This document shows positions 25,899-34,837 of a stretch of 64,000 nucleotides of DNA, piece by piece. The position numbers were made by a program, and so were the translations under genes. The first letter of the stretch is position 1; every line of letters begins with the position of its first letter. Origin of the DNA: Anaeromyxobacter diazotrophicus (GTDB lineage Bacteria; Myxococcota; Myxococcia; Myxococcales; Anaeromyxobacteraceae); assembly GCF_013340205.1 (NCBI RefSeq), contig NZ_BJTG01000003.1, positions 434,001 through 498,000 of the forward strand, given 5' to 3'. The notes beneath the pieces are model-generated. The model was not told the DNA's origin and did not search any database. It saw only the letters and a program-made list of their open reading frames with translations.

Positions 25899-27686
25899 CT
25901 ACTTCGCCGCCTTCACCTTGGCGAGCAGGTCCTGGCGCTGCTGCTCGAGCTCGCGGGGGAGCGTCTTGCCGATCTTCTGGAACCACTCGGTCTGGCTCTC
26001 GAGCTCGCCCGCCCACTCGCCGAGGTCGATGCGCGTCGCGCCGGCGATGTCCGCGTGCTCCAGGCCGCGCACGTCGAGGTCGCCCGCCTTCGGGGTGAAG
26101 CCGAGCGCCGTCTCCTGGGCGCCGACGGCGCCCTGGCACCGGTCGAGCATCCACTTGAGGACGCGCATGTTGTCGCCGTAGCCGGGCCACAGGAACTTGC
26201 CGTCCTGGCTCTTGCGGAACCAGTTGACGAGGAAGACCTTCGGCGGCTTCGGGATGCGCTTCTCCATGTCGAGCCAGTGCCGCAGGTAGCTGCCCATGTC
26301 GTAGCCGCAGAACGGCAGCATGGCCATCGGGTCCCGGCGCACGACGCCGACCGCGCCGGTGGCGGCGGCGGTGGTCTCGGAGCCCATGGTCGCGCCCAGG
26401 TAGACGCCGTGCTTCCAGTCGAAGGACTGCAGCACCAGCGGCACCGTCGTCGAGCGGCGGCCGCCGAAGATGATGGCGTCGATGGGCACGCCCTTCGGGT
26501 CGTCGTAGGACGGGGAGAGGGCGGGGTTGTTCTGCACCGGCGCCGTGAAGCGGCTGTTCGGGTGGGCGGCCTTCTCGGCGGAGCCCTTCTTCCAGGGCTG
26601 GCCCTTCCAGTCGATGAGCTCGGCCGGCACCTCGCCGTCCATGCCCTCCCACCACACGTCGCCGTCCTTGGTGCGGGCGACGTTGGTGTAGAGCGTGTCC
26701 TTCTTGATGGTGTCCATCGCGTTGGGGTTCGTCTTGCGGTTCGTCCCCGGCGCGACCCCGAAGTACCCGTACTCGGGGTTCACGGCCCACAGCCGGCCGT
26801 CCTCGCCCACGCGCATCCAGGCGATGTCGTCGCCGACGGTGCGGATCTTCCAGCCCTGGAACGCCTTGGGCGGGATCATCATGGCGAAGTTGGTCTTGCC
26901 GCAGGCCGAGGGGAACGCGCCCGCGACGTACCGCTTCTCGCCCGTCGGGCTCTCCGCCTCGAGGATGAGCATGTGCTCGGCGAGCCAGCCCTCGTTCTTC
27001 GCCAGGTAGGAGGCGATGCGCAGCGCGAGGCACTTCTTCCCGAGCAGCGCGTTGCCGCCGTAGCCGGAGCCCACCGACCAGATGGTGTTGTCCTGCGGGA
27101 AGTGGCAGATGAACCGCCGCTCCGGGTTGCAGTCGGCCACCGAGTGGAGGCCCTTGTTGAACTCGGCGCTGGTGGGGCCGAGGCGGTCGAGCGCCACCTT
27201 CCCCATGCGCGTCATGATCCCCATGTTGAGCGCCACGTACACGGAGTCGGTGAGCTCGATGCCCACCTTGGCGAAGGGCGAGCGCGCCGGGCCCATGACG
27301 TAGGGCACGACGTACAGGGTGCGGCCCTTCATGGCGCCGTCGTAGATCGCGGCGAGCTTGTGGTACGCCTCCTGCGGCGCCATCCAGTTGTTGGTGGGGC
27401 CGGCCTCCTCCTTCGTCGGCGTGCAGATGAAGGTGAGGTGCTCGACGCGCGCCACGTCGTTCGGGTTCGAGTGGTGGAAGTAGCAGCCGGGCAGCTTCTT
27501 CTGGTCGAGCGGGATGAGCACGCCGCCGGCGACCGCCTCCTCGGTGAGCCGCTGCTTCTCCTCGGGTGAGCCGTCGCACCAGTAGACGCGGTCGGGCTTG
27601 CACATCTTCGCCATCTCGTCGACCCACGCCAGCAGCGACGGGTTCGACGTGGGGCGCTTCTGACCGCTCTCGACAGGTGCGCGCAT
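25899..27686 (-). CDS. pckG: Phosphoenolpyruvate carboxykinase (GTP)
   Basis: 595 residues, normal for the GTP-dependent class. It converts oxaloacetate plus GTP to PEP, CO2 and GDP. Key motifs are AGAFPSACGKTNFAMM (P-loop with the reactive Cys), VGDDIAWMR (Mn-binding Asp), FICTPTKEEAGPTNNW, GIMTRMG, the NPEYGYFGVAPGT loop and IIFGGRRSTTVPLV. GGGAAGG lies 5 bases upstream of the ATG at 27686. The reading frame stays open far upstream, antisense to treZ, which is a GC artefact. Confidence 0.96.
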   Translation of the reverse strand: MRAPVESGQKRPTSNPSLLAWVDEMAKMCKPDRVYWCDGSPEEKQRLTEEAVAGGVLIPLDQKKLPGCYFHHSNPNDVARVEHLTFICTPTKEEAGPTNNWMAPQEAYHKLAAIYDGAMKGRTLYVVPYVMGPARSPFAKVGIELTDSVYVALNMGIMTRMGKVALDRLGPTSAEFNKGLHSVADCNPERRFICHFPQDNTIWSVGSGYGGNALLGKKCLALRIASYLAKNEGWLAEHMLILEAESPTGEKRYVAGAFPSACGKTNFAMMIPPKAFQGWKIRTVGDDIAWMRVGEDGRLWAVNPEYGYFGVAPGTNRKTNPNAMDTIKKDTLYTNVARTKDGDVWWEGMDGEVPAELIDWKGQPWKKGSAEKAAHPNSRFTAPVQNNPALSPSYDDPKGVPIDAIIFGGRRSTTVPLVLQSFDWKHGVYLGATMGSETTAAATGAVGVVRRDPMAMLPFCGYDMGSYLRHWLDMEKRIPKPPKVFLVNWFRKSQDGKFLWPGYGDNMRVLKWMLDRCQGAVGAQETALGFTPKAGDLDVRGLEHADIAGATRIDLGEWAGELESQTEWFQKIGKTLPRELEQQRQDLLAKVKAAK

Positions 27687-27830
27687 GCGGGCCTTCCCTT
27701 GGGGCAAGTGGTTCGAGTGAAAGGTAGGGAAAGCGGAGATTATCCGAGACGCGACCGCGCCGCCACCGCGGAGATGTGCGGCCGCCCCGCCCCAATTGCC
27801 GCGGCGCCGGTCCGCCCGCACCGCGCGGCC

Positions 27831-27836
27831 TATCTT
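27831..27836 (+). promoter_or_regulatory. -10-like hexamer TATCTT of a leaderless promoter for treZ
   Basis: TATCTT ends 6 bases before the treZ ATG with no Shine-Dalgarno, placing the likely transcription start at the start codon. Confidence 0.4.
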
Positions 27837-27842
27837 TGGCGG

Positions 27843-29510
27843 ATGACGCTCCCCGTCCATGGCCCCCAGCTCCTCGACCGCGGCGTGCGCTTCTCGGTCT
27901 GGGCTCCCGCGCAGGAGCGGCTGGCGGTGCGGGTGGCCGGCGAGGAGCGCCCGCTCGCGCGGGAGGACGGCGGGTGGTGGTCGGGGGTGGTGCGCGAGGC
28001 GAAGCTCGGCGATCGCTACCAGCTCGTGCTGCCGGACGGACGAGCGCTCCCCGATCCGGCGTCGCGCCGCCAGCCGGACGGGGTGCACGGGCCGTCGCAG
28101 GTGTGGGACGCGCGCCGGTACGCCTGGCGGCACGCCTTCCCCGGCCTGCCGCTCGAGGAGCTGGCGTTCTACGAGCTGCACGTCGGCACCTTCACGCCCG
28201 AGGGGACGCTCGACGCGGCCGCGGCCCGGCTGCGGGACCTCGTCGACCTGGGCGTGACCTGCGTCGAGCTGCTCCCGGTCCAGCCGTTCCCGGGGAACCG
28301 CAACTGGGGGTACGACGGCGTCTCGCTGCACGCGGTCCACGAGGGCTACGGCGGGCCGGAGGCGCTGCAGCGCTTCGTGGATCAGGCGCACGCGCTCGGC
28401 CTCGCCGTCTGCCTCGACGTCGTCTACAACCACCTCGGGCCGGAGGGGAACTACCTGTCGGTGTGGGCCCCGTACTTCACCGATCGGCACAAGTCGCCCT
28501 GGGGCGATGGGGTCAACTACGACGGGCCGGACGCGGGGCCCGTGCGCGCCTACGTCCTCCAGGCCGCGCTGCAGTGGGTGCGCGACTTCCGGGTGGACGC
28601 GCTGCGCCTCGACGCCGTCCACGCCATCCCGGACGACAGCCCGCGCCACCTCGTCGGGGCGCTCTCCGACGCCGTGCGCGCGTTCGCCGACGGGAGCGGG
28701 CGCCGGATCCACGTGGTGGCGGAGAGCGATCTCGAGGACCGCAAGGTGGTGGACCCGCCGCCCGGAGGCTGGGGCTGCGCCGCCATGTGGGCGGACGACT
28801 TCCACCACGCGGTGCACGCGCTGCTCACCGGGGAGCGGGGCGCCTTCTACCAGGACTTCGGCGGGATGGCGCCGCTCGCCCGCGCCCTCGCCGAGGGGTT
28901 CGCCTTCCAGGGCGAGCCGTCGCGCTTCAGGAAGAAGCCGTGGGGGACGGACACCCGGGGCCTCGCCCCGTCGCAGTTCGTCTTCTCCCTCCAGAACCAC
29001 GATCAGGTGGGGAACCGGCCGGCCGGGGAGCGCCTCGCGGCGCTGGTGCCGGGCGAGGCGCTCTTCCCGCTGGCCGCGCTCCTGCTCCTCGGGCCCGGCC
29101 TGCCGCTCCTCTTCATGGGCGAGGAGTACGGGGAGGAGCGGCCGTTCCTCTACTTCACGAGCCACGGCGACCCGGCGCTGGCGAAGGCGGTGAGCGAGGG
29201 CCGCAAGGCGGAGCACCTCGCCGAGGCCGGCGCGGGCGGGGTGCCCGATCCCCAGGACGAGGACACCTTCCGCCGCTCGATCCTCGCGCACCGCCGCGAC
29301 GGGCGGCACGGTGAGCTCTGGCGGCACCACCGCGAGCTGCTGCGGATCCGCCGCCGGCACGCCGCCGCCCTCGGCCAGCGCTGGCCGGAGGTGGCGGTGG
29401 ACGGGACGAGCCTCGCGCTGCGCCGGCCGGGCCTGGAGGTGGAGGTGAACCTCGGCCCTTCCCCGGCCGGCGGGCTGCCGGCCTGGGGGTGGCGCGTGCG
29501 CGAGGGGTGA
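27843..29510 (+). CDS. treZ: Malto-oligosyltrehalose trehalohydrolase TreZ
   Basis: 555 residues. A GH13 enzyme releasing trehalose from maltooligosyl-trehalose. An N-terminal E-set/CBM48 domain (GVRFSVWAPAQERLAVRVAG) precedes the barrel. Catalytic motifs are DVVYNHLGPEGNY, nucleophile D257 in VDALRLDAVH, acid/base E294 in VVAESDL, and the late SLQNHDQVGNR. The TreZ-typical LFMGEEYGEERPF is present. The usual partner treY is not in this window. It converges on the S1-domain gene with 6 bases between stops. Confidence 0.92.
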   Translation: MTLPVHGPQLLDRGVRFSVWAPAQERLAVRVAGEERPLAREDGGWWSGVVREAKLGDRYQLVLPDGRALPDPASRRQPDGVHGPSQVWDARRYAWRHAFPGLPLEELAFYELHVGTFTPEGTLDAAAARLRDLVDLGVTCVELLPVQPFPGNRNWGYDGVSLHAVHEGYGGPEALQRFVDQAHALGLAVCLDVVYNHLGPEGNYLSVWAPYFTDRHKSPWGDGVNYDGPDAGPVRAYVLQAALQWVRDFRVDALRLDAVHAIPDDSPRHLVGALSDAVRAFADGSGRRIHVVAESDLEDRKVVDPPPGGWGCAAMWADDFHHAVHALLTGERGAFYQDFGGMAPLARALAEGFAFQGEPSRFRKKPWGTDTRGLAPSQFVFSLQNHDQVGNRPAGERLAALVPGEALFPLAALLLLGPGLPLLFMGEEYGEERPFLYFTSHGDPALAKAVSEGRKAEHLAEAGAGGVPDPQDEDTFRRSILAHRRDGRHGELWRHHRELLRIRRRHAAALGQRWPEVAVDGTSLALRRPGLEVEVNLGPSPAGGLPAWGWRVREG

Positions 29511-29516
29511 GCGCCG

Positions 29517-31097
29517 TCAGCGCTTCAGCTTCTCGCGCAGCAGATCGCCGAGGGTGCCGAAGCCCTTGCCCCCGCGCCCCTGCGGCGCGGCCTGGCGCAG
29601 GTACTCCTGCGCCTCCTTGCGCTCCGCGGCCTGCTCCGCCTCGGTCTTGGAGAGCCGGAGCCGGCCCTGCTCGTCGATGGCGGAGATGGCGCAGTCGAGC
29701 TGGTCGCCCACCTTGAACGCGCGGCGCAGGTCGGTGCCGCGCGGCGTCCCGGTCTCGCTGGCGGGCACGAGCCCCCGGCCGCCGGCGAAGCGCACGAAGA
29801 GCCCGAACGGCTCGATCTTGTCCACGGAGGCCTTCACCACGTCGCCCACCCTGGGGGGCGGCGGCGGCGCGGTGACGGGCCGCGCCTCGCCGGGCGCGGG
29901 CGCCTTCGGCTCGGGGCGCGGGGCGAGCGCGCGCACGGAGAGGCCGATGCGCTCGCCGCGCTTCGCGTCCTGCTCCAGCTTCACCACCTGGACCGTGACC
30001 GCGTCGCCGGCCTTCAGGAGCTCCTGCGGCTTCGAGACGCGATCCCAGGAGAGCTCGGAGACGTGGACCAGGCCCTCCAGGCCGCCGATGTCCACGAACG
30101 CGCCGTAGTCCTGCACGCTCGTGACGGTGCCCTGGAAGACGGCGCCCTCCGCGAGCTGCTCGCGCGTCTTCCGGGCGCGCTCCGCCTTCTCCTCCTCGAG
30201 GAGCGCGCGGCGCGACAGCACCGCGTCGCGGCCGTCGGCGCGCTGGACCTTGAACTGCAGCTTCTGGCCGACGAAGGCCGAGGGATCGCCGACGAACCGG
30301 ACGTCGATCTGCGAGACGGGGCAGAAGGCGCGCTGGCCCATCACCTCCACCTCGAGGCCGCCCTTGTTGACCGCCTTCACGACGCCGTCCACCGGCAGGC
30401 CGGTGCGGGCGGCCTCGACCAGGGCCTCGCGGTCGTGGGCGCCCTTGTGCCCCCGCCCCTTCGAGATCACCACCCCGCGCTCGCCGCCCTTCACCACCAC
30501 GCCGTCGACGATGTCGCCGACCCGGGCGGTCACCTCGCCGTCGTCGCCCTTGAGCTCGGCGATCTCGATCATGCCCTCGGCGAGCCCGGTCCCGAGCTCG
30601 AGGAAGGCGACGTCGTGGCCGAGCTGGATGATCTTGGCGGCGACCTTCTCGCCCACCTGCCAGCGCTTGCGCGGGCCGGCCTCGCTGCCGGCCAGCAGGT
30701 CGGCGAAGGAGCCCTCCTCCGGGATCGGCGCCTCGGGCGGCGGCGGCGGCGGCTCGCCGCGGAGCTGCGGCTCGCGCGGCGCGGCCTCGCGGGCCGGCCC
30801 CTCCTCGCGCTCGCGCCGCGGGCGATCGCCGCGCGGCCGGTCCCCGCGCCCGCGCGGAGCGCCGGAGCGGGCAGGGCCGGGGCGGCCAGGCCCGCGCGCG
30901 CCGCCCGGGCCACCGCCGGGCGCGCCGCCGGGGGCGCCGCGCCGGTCGGCGACGCGCTGCCAGAGCGGCCGGGCGTCGGCCTTCTCCGGCGGGGGCGCGC
31001 GGTCGGCCTGCGGGGCAGGTTCGGGAGGGAGCGGCGTCACGACGCCCTTGCGGATCACCACCGGGCCCGCCGAACCGGGCTTCTTCTCGTCGGCCAT
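29517..31097 (-). CDS. Multi-S1-domain RNA-binding protein
   Basis: 526 residues. The first ~150 residues are disordered and rich in Pro, Gly and Arg (RGG-like). Then come about four S1 (OB-fold) repeats: WQVGEKVAAKIIQLGHDVAF, GLPVDGVVKAVNKGGLEVEV, AEGAVFQGTVTSVQDYGAFV and RVGDVVKASVDKIEPFGLFV. The third, with GLEGLVHVSELSWDRV, is the most canonical. It resembles ribosomal protein S1 or S1-like translation factors but is too short and too RGG-rich for the housekeeping S1. A TATAAA lies 9 bases before the ATG and no Shine-Dalgarno is seen. Confidence 0.82.
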   Translation of the reverse strand: MADEKKPGSAGPVVIRKGVVTPLPPEPAPQADRAPPPEKADARPLWQRVADRRGAPGGAPGGGPGGARGPGRPGPARSGAPRGRGDRPRGDRPRREREEGPAREAAPREPQLRGEPPPPPPEAPIPEEGSFADLLAGSEAGPRKRWQVGEKVAAKIIQLGHDVAFLELGTGLAEGMIEIAELKGDDGEVTARVGDIVDGVVVKGGERGVVISKGRGHKGAHDREALVEAARTGLPVDGVVKAVNKGGLEVEVMGQRAFCPVSQIDVRFVGDPSAFVGQKLQFKVQRADGRDAVLSRRALLEEEKAERARKTREQLAEGAVFQGTVTSVQDYGAFVDIGGLEGLVHVSELSWDRVSKPQELLKAGDAVTVQVVKLEQDAKRGERIGLSVRALAPRPEPKAPAPGEARPVTAPPPPPRVGDVVKASVDKIEPFGLFVRFAGGRGLVPASETGTPRGTDLRRAFKVGDQLDCAISAIDEQGRLRLSKTEAEQAAERKEAQEYLRQAAPQGRGGKGFGTLGDLLREKLKR

Positions 31098-31106
31098 GGG
31101 GCGCGG

Positions 31107-31112
31107 TTTATA
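31107..31112 (-). promoter_or_regulatory. -10-like hexamer TATAAA near the S1-protein start
   Basis: Minus-strand TATAAA ends 9 bases before the ATG at 31097. This is unusually AT-rich for the genome and implies a leader of only a few bases. Confidence 0.45.
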
Positions 31113-31185
31113 GCAGAGGAGAGAAGGGGCGGCACCCGTCGTCGGGGTGGGGGCCGGGCGGCGAAAATGTTATGGACCCGCCTCC

Positions 31186-31530
31186 ATGGCCGGCCGGGTG
31201 GTGATCTTCGTGACGCGAGGGGACGAGTCGGCGCTCCGCCTGGCGGGCGCGTGCGCCCTCGCCGCCGCCGCGATGGACGACCGGGTGGACCTCTTCCTGT
31301 TCGGCCGGGCGGTCGCGGCCGCGGTCGAGGCGGCGGGTGACCCCGAGCACCCGGCGGCGCTGCTCCACCAGGCGCGGGCGGCCGGCCGCTGCCGGCTCCT
31401 CGGGTGCAGCGCGAGCGCGGTGGCCGAAGGGGTGGACCTCGCCCGGGCGGAGGCGGCCCTGGACGCGGTGGTGGGGTGGCCGACGGTGCTGGAGTGGAGC
31501 CGCGGCGTGGTCGATCGCTTCTACTTTTGA
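31186..31530 (+). CDS. DsrE-like small protein
   Basis: 114 residues. The pattern VVIFVTRGDESALRLAGACALAAAA, then DDRVDLFLFGRAVAAAVE, then a Cys region (CRLLGCSASAVAEGVD) matches the DsrE/DsrF fold, where one cysteine can carry sulfur. Here two cysteines lie in CRLLGC. Role could be sulfur relay or simply a structural homologue. The ribosome site is weak and the start is somewhat uncertain. Confidence 0.6.
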   Translation: MAGRVVIFVTRGDESALRLAGACALAAAAMDDRVDLFLFGRAVAAAVEAAGDPEHPAALLHQARAAGRCRLLGCSASAVAEGVDLARAEAALDAVVGWPTVLEWSRGVVDRFYF

Positions 31531-31601
31531 CGTTTTCGCGTGGCGAGGAAGAGCCGCCTCCTCCCGGGCGTTCTTCCGGCTGCCCTCTTCCCCGGTGAGC
31601 C

Positions 31602-32786
31602 ATGGTGAACCTGTCGATCGATCCCCCTCCTTTTGGCGGCGGCCCTGGTGGCGGCGGCCTCGCGCGCTGGCTCGTGTACCCGGCGCTGCTCGTCGTCGGC
31701 CTCGCCGGCGGCTTCGTGGCCGGCCGCAAGACCGCGCCGCGGCTGCCCGCCGGGCCGGTGGCGGCCGCGCCCGCGCCCGCCCGGCCCCAGCCTCCGCCGG
31801 CCCCGCCGGCCGCGGGCGCCCCCGCACCGGCCCCCGCTCCTGCCGCGCCCGGTAGCGCCGCCGTCGCGGCCGCCCCGGCCGCCCCGGCCGGCAACGCCGC
31901 GCAGCCGCCGGCGGCGGTCACGCCGCCCGGCGCGCCGCAGGGCCCGCTCGTCAGGCGCATCAGCGTGACGCTCCAGGGACCGCTCGAGGAGAGCATCTCG
32001 CGGGCGCTGCCCGAGGCGGAGCGGAGCTGGGGCGAGGAGCTCACCCAGGTGGTGAACCGGCTGCTCGTGTGGTCGATGCAGGTGAGCCGCGACGGCCGCA
32101 AGGGCGACAAGCTCGAGGTGCTGTACGAGCTCCCGACGGCGCAGCCGAGCGAGGTGCAGGCCATCGGCGACGCGGGCCCGGCCTCGAAGGAGCCCACCGT
32201 GCTCGCGCTGCGCTACGGCTCGCAGAAGCTCGGCAAGCTCCTCACCGCCTACCGCTTCAAGCCCGAGGGCGCGCCCTTCGCGCGCTACTACACGGCCGAG
32301 GGCGTCGAGGTCGAGGAGCACCTCCAGGACAGCCCGGTCGAGGGGTACGAGCAGATCACCTCGCTCCTGCGCGACGGCCGCCGGCACAAGGGCGTCGACT
32401 ACAAGACGCCGGTGGGCACCCCGGTGAAGGCGCCCTTCGACGGGCAGATCACCCGCCGCAACTGGCACTTCGGCGCCAACGGCAACTGCCTGGAGCTCGT
32501 CGACGCGAAGAGCGGGCGCCACGCCATCTTCCTCCACCTGGAGGCGGCCCCGAAGGAGATGCAGCCGGGCACGAAGGTGGCGAAGGGCCAGGTCATCGCG
32601 AAGTCCGGCAACAGCGGGCACTCCACGGCGCCGCACCTCCACTACCAGCTGGAGGCGCCGGACGGCCGCGTGCTCGACCCGTTCGCGGTCCTGCCGACCC
32701 GGCAGGTGAAGCTCGACGGGGCGTCGAAGGGCGCGTTCGATCAGGAGCGCAGCCGGCTGGAGCCGATGCTGATCGCCAAGCGCTAG
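31602..32786 (+). CDS. M23 family metallopeptidase (LytM-like), membrane anchored
   Basis: 394 residues. One N-terminal TM helix (LVYPALLVVGLAGGFVAG, ~residues 23-40), a long Ala/Pro linker, a stalk domain and a C-terminal LytM domain. Zinc ligands are intact: HKGVDY (about residue 262) and PHLHYQL (about 345), with GKNSGHST-like SGNSGHSTAPHLHY before it. It should cleave peptidoglycan cross-bridges in the periplasm or activate amidases if part of a divisome (inference). The mid-part (WSMQVSRDGRKGDKLEVLYE) resembles the OapA/NlpD-type stalk of MepM-like enzymes. Confidence 0.88.
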   Translation: MVNLSIDPPPFGGGPGGGGLARWLVYPALLVVGLAGGFVAGRKTAPRLPAGPVAAAPAPARPQPPPAPPAAGAPAPAPAPAAPGSAAVAAAPAAPAGNAAQPPAAVTPPGAPQGPLVRRISVTLQGPLEESISRALPEAERSWGEELTQVVNRLLVWSMQVSRDGRKGDKLEVLYELPTAQPSEVQAIGDAGPASKEPTVLALRYGSQKLGKLLTAYRFKPEGAPFARYYTAEGVEVEEHLQDSPVEGYEQITSLLRDGRRHKGVDYKTPVGTPVKAPFDGQITRRNWHFGANGNCLELVDAKSGRHAIFLHLEAAPKEMQPGTKVAKGQVIAKSGNSGHSTAPHLHYQLEAPDGRVLDPFAVLPTRQVKLDGASKGAFDQERSRLEPMLIAKR

Positions 32787-32858
32787 CTGCGGGGGTGATT
32801 CCCTGCCGTCCCTCAGGGTCCGCGGCGTTCCGCGCGATCGGGTCCGAGCGGGGGCGGC

Positions 32859-33074
32859 GGGGTAGCCCTCCGCCGGAGCGCAGGCTGACCTGCGGAAGAC
32901 TACGATCGCCCGGCGGGCGCTGCACCGCCGGTGCCGCGCCGGCGCTAGCTTCCCCGGGCGCCACCGCGGCGCGGCACGTTGCGGTGCAAGCCGCAGAGCG
33001 TTTCTGAGACGCTGGCCGTAGCAACCCCGGCAGGTCATTTGCCGAGCACCGCCGGAGGGCTACCCCACAGCCCC
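32859..33074. repeat. 216-bp nested inverted-repeat element, copy R2
   Basis: Same length and same orientation as R1 (801..1016). Ends are GGGGTAGCCCTCCGCCGG and CCGCCGGAGGGCTACCCC; the inner pair TGCACCGCCGGTGCCGCG / CGCGGCACGTTGCGGTGCA is unchanged, while the loop segments between arms differ. It lies between the convergent M23 peptidase and citrate synthase genes. The gap 32787..33232 holds only this element, the pentamer repeat (33093..33117) and the gltA terminator. Confidence 0.85.
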
Positions 33075-33092
33075 GGCGACCGTACCCTCGAT

Positions 33093-33117
33093 TGGCGTGG
33101 CGTGGCGTGGCGTGGCG
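33093..33117. repeat. Pentanucleotide tandem repeat (TGGCG)x5
   Basis: Five perfect TGGCG units followed by one TTGCG variant. It is non-coding, between R2 and the citrate synthase terminator. Confidence 0.9.
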
Positions 33118-33177
33118 TTGCGCCCCTGCGCTCGCGCGCGAGCCTCTCGAAGAGGAGGGCGTCGCCGGAAAACGAAA

Positions 33178-33203
33178 GAGCCGCCCGGGTTCCCGGGCGG
33201 CTC
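33178..33203 (-). terminator. Rho-independent terminator of citrate synthase
   Basis: Perfect 12-bp stem GAGCCGCCCGGG / CCCGGGCGGCTC with a 2-base loop, 30 bases past the stop. On the minus strand it is followed by TTTCGTTTTC, the best U-rich tail in the window. Confidence 0.85.
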
Positions 33204-33232
33204 TCGTGTTTCAGGGCTGCGTCAGGCGAGGG

Positions 33233-34579
33233 CTACTCTTCCTTGCCCTTGCGGCCGCCGGCGGCGGCCCACTGCTCGAGCATCGCGGTGGTGACCGACT
33301 TCGGGCGCTCGATGGCGTAGCCGAGGCCGCGGTCCCACACGATGTTGGCGAGCACGCCGAGCGCGCGGCCGACGCCGAACTCGACCGTGTAGAAGTCCCA
33401 CTCGCGGACGCCGTAGTACCACTGGATGACGCCGGACTGCGCGTCGACGTTCGGCCAGGGGTTCTTGGTCTTGCCGTGCTCGGTGAGGACGCCCGGGGCG
33501 ACCTTGTAGATCATGTTGACGAGCTTGAAGAGCGGGTCATCCGGCAGGTGCTTCTGGCAGTACTCCATCTGCGCGGTGTAGCGCGGGTCGGTCTTGCGGA
33601 GCACCGCGTGCCCGTAGCCCGGGATGACCTGGCCGCCCTTGAGGGTGTCCCAGAGGAACGCCTTCAGCTCCTCCTCGGTCGGGATCTTCCCGCCGAGCTT
33701 CTTCATCACGTTCTGGATCCAGCCCAGGACCTCCTGGTTGGCGAGGCCGTGCAGCGGGCCGGCCAGGCCGTTCAGGCCGGCGGAGAACGCGTAGTACGGG
33801 TCGGACAGCGCCGAGGCCACGAGGTGCGTCGTGTGCGCGGAGACGTTCCCCGACTCGTGGTCCGAGTGGAGGATGAAGTACATGCGCGAGACGTCGTCGT
33901 ACGGCTTCGCGATGCCCATCATGTGGGCGAAGTTCCCGCCGAAGTCGAGCTTGGCGTCCGGCTCGATGTGCGTGTCGCCCTTGTACTTCATGCGGTAGAT
34001 GTACGCGGCGATGTGCGGCAGCTTCGCCAGCAGGTTCATCGCGTCCTCGTACGTCGCGTCCCAGTAGTCGGTCTTCTTCATGCCCTCGGCGTACCGGTGG
34101 GCGAAGACCGACTCGCGCTGCATGGCGAGGACGGCGGTCGAGAACATCGTCATCGGGTGCGTGTCGCGCGGCATGGCGCGGAGCACGTCGAAGACGTACG
34201 CGGGCACCTCGGCGCGGGAGCGCCAGTCGGCCTCGACCTCGAGGGCCTGCTCGGCGGTCGGGACGTCGCCGGTGAGCAGGAAGTAGAAGAAGGACTCGAC
34301 CGTCGGCTGCTCGAAGCCGGCCTTGCGGGGCAGCGCCGCGAAGGTCTCCGGGATCGTCTTGCCGCGGAAGCGGATGCCTTCCTGCGGATCGAGGTAGGAG
34401 ATGTCGGTCACGAGGCAGCGGACGTCGCGCGCCCCGCCGATCGCCTGCCCGATGTTGACGGAGTCGATGACGACGTTGCCGAACTCCTTGTTCAGCTTTT
34501 GCGTCCTCGGCCGGAAGGCCTCGATCTTCTCGAACAGCTTTGCTTTGAGGGCGGTGGTCCTCGGCTTCGCGTTGGCCAT
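33233..34579 (-). CDS. gltA: Citrate synthase, eukaryotic (mitochondrial)-like type
   Basis: 448 residues. It condenses acetyl-CoA with oxaloacetate. Sequence style is that of the mitochondrial type I enzyme: HSDHESGNVSAHT, NGLAGPLHGLANQEV with catalytic H277, GYGHAVLRKTDPR with H324, and D379 in NVDAQSG. Its closest relatives are therefore the eukaryote-like citrate synthases found in some deltaproteobacteria (Geobacter is the known example), unlike the NADH-regulated E. coli form. GGAG lies 7 bases upstream. A weak promoter TTGCGC-18-TAGGAT is visible about 65 bases upstream on the minus strand. Confidence 0.95.
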   Translation of the reverse strand: MANAKPRTTALKAKLFEKIEAFRPRTQKLNKEFGNVVIDSVNIGQAIGGARDVRCLVTDISYLDPQEGIRFRGKTIPETFAALPRKAGFEQPTVESFFYFLLTGDVPTAEQALEVEADWRSRAEVPAYVFDVLRAMPRDTHPMTMFSTAVLAMQRESVFAHRYAEGMKKTDYWDATYEDAMNLLAKLPHIAAYIYRMKYKGDTHIEPDAKLDFGGNFAHMMGIAKPYDDVSRMYFILHSDHESGNVSAHTTHLVASALSDPYYAFSAGLNGLAGPLHGLANQEVLGWIQNVMKKLGGKIPTEEELKAFLWDTLKGGQVIPGYGHAVLRKTDPRYTAQMEYCQKHLPDDPLFKLVNMIYKVAPGVLTEHGKTKNPWPNVDAQSGVIQWYYGVREWDFYTVEFGVGRALGVLANIVWDRGLGYAIERPKSVTTAMLEQWAAAGGRKGKEE

Positions 34580-34796
34580 GCGGGCTCCGATGGATCGGCG
34601 TGAGGGACTGCGTCAAAATGAATCGGACGCGAAATCCTACATGCGCAGCCGCGCGCGGCGCAATCGTCACATGAGGCAGGATGACGCGCGACAAGCGGAT
34701 GCTTGCGCCGCATCAAGCTCACCGGCCGAGCGGCTCGCCGGCCGCCCGCCAAGGTGGTGCGAGATCAGGCGCGTAGCAGCTCGGACCACGGACGGG

Positions 34797-34812
34797 GCGC
34801 CCTGGAGGGCGC
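34797..34812 (-). terminator. Small hairpin downstream of the Cys4 gene
   Basis: GCGCCCT-gg-AGGGCGC, a 7-bp stem with a minimal loop, 26 bases past the stop at 34838. It may end that transcript. The remaining 34580..34837 stretch holds the gltA upstream region and no gene. Confidence 0.35.
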
Positions 34813-34837
34813 GGCACCATGCCGCACCATGAGTGCG

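Noticed and set aside
27687-29360. N-terminal extension of the PEPCK frame covering the opposite strand of treZ (~560 extra residues)
   Set aside because: It is a GC-driven open frame antisense to a clear TreZ. PEPCK homology and a good ribosome site start at 27686.
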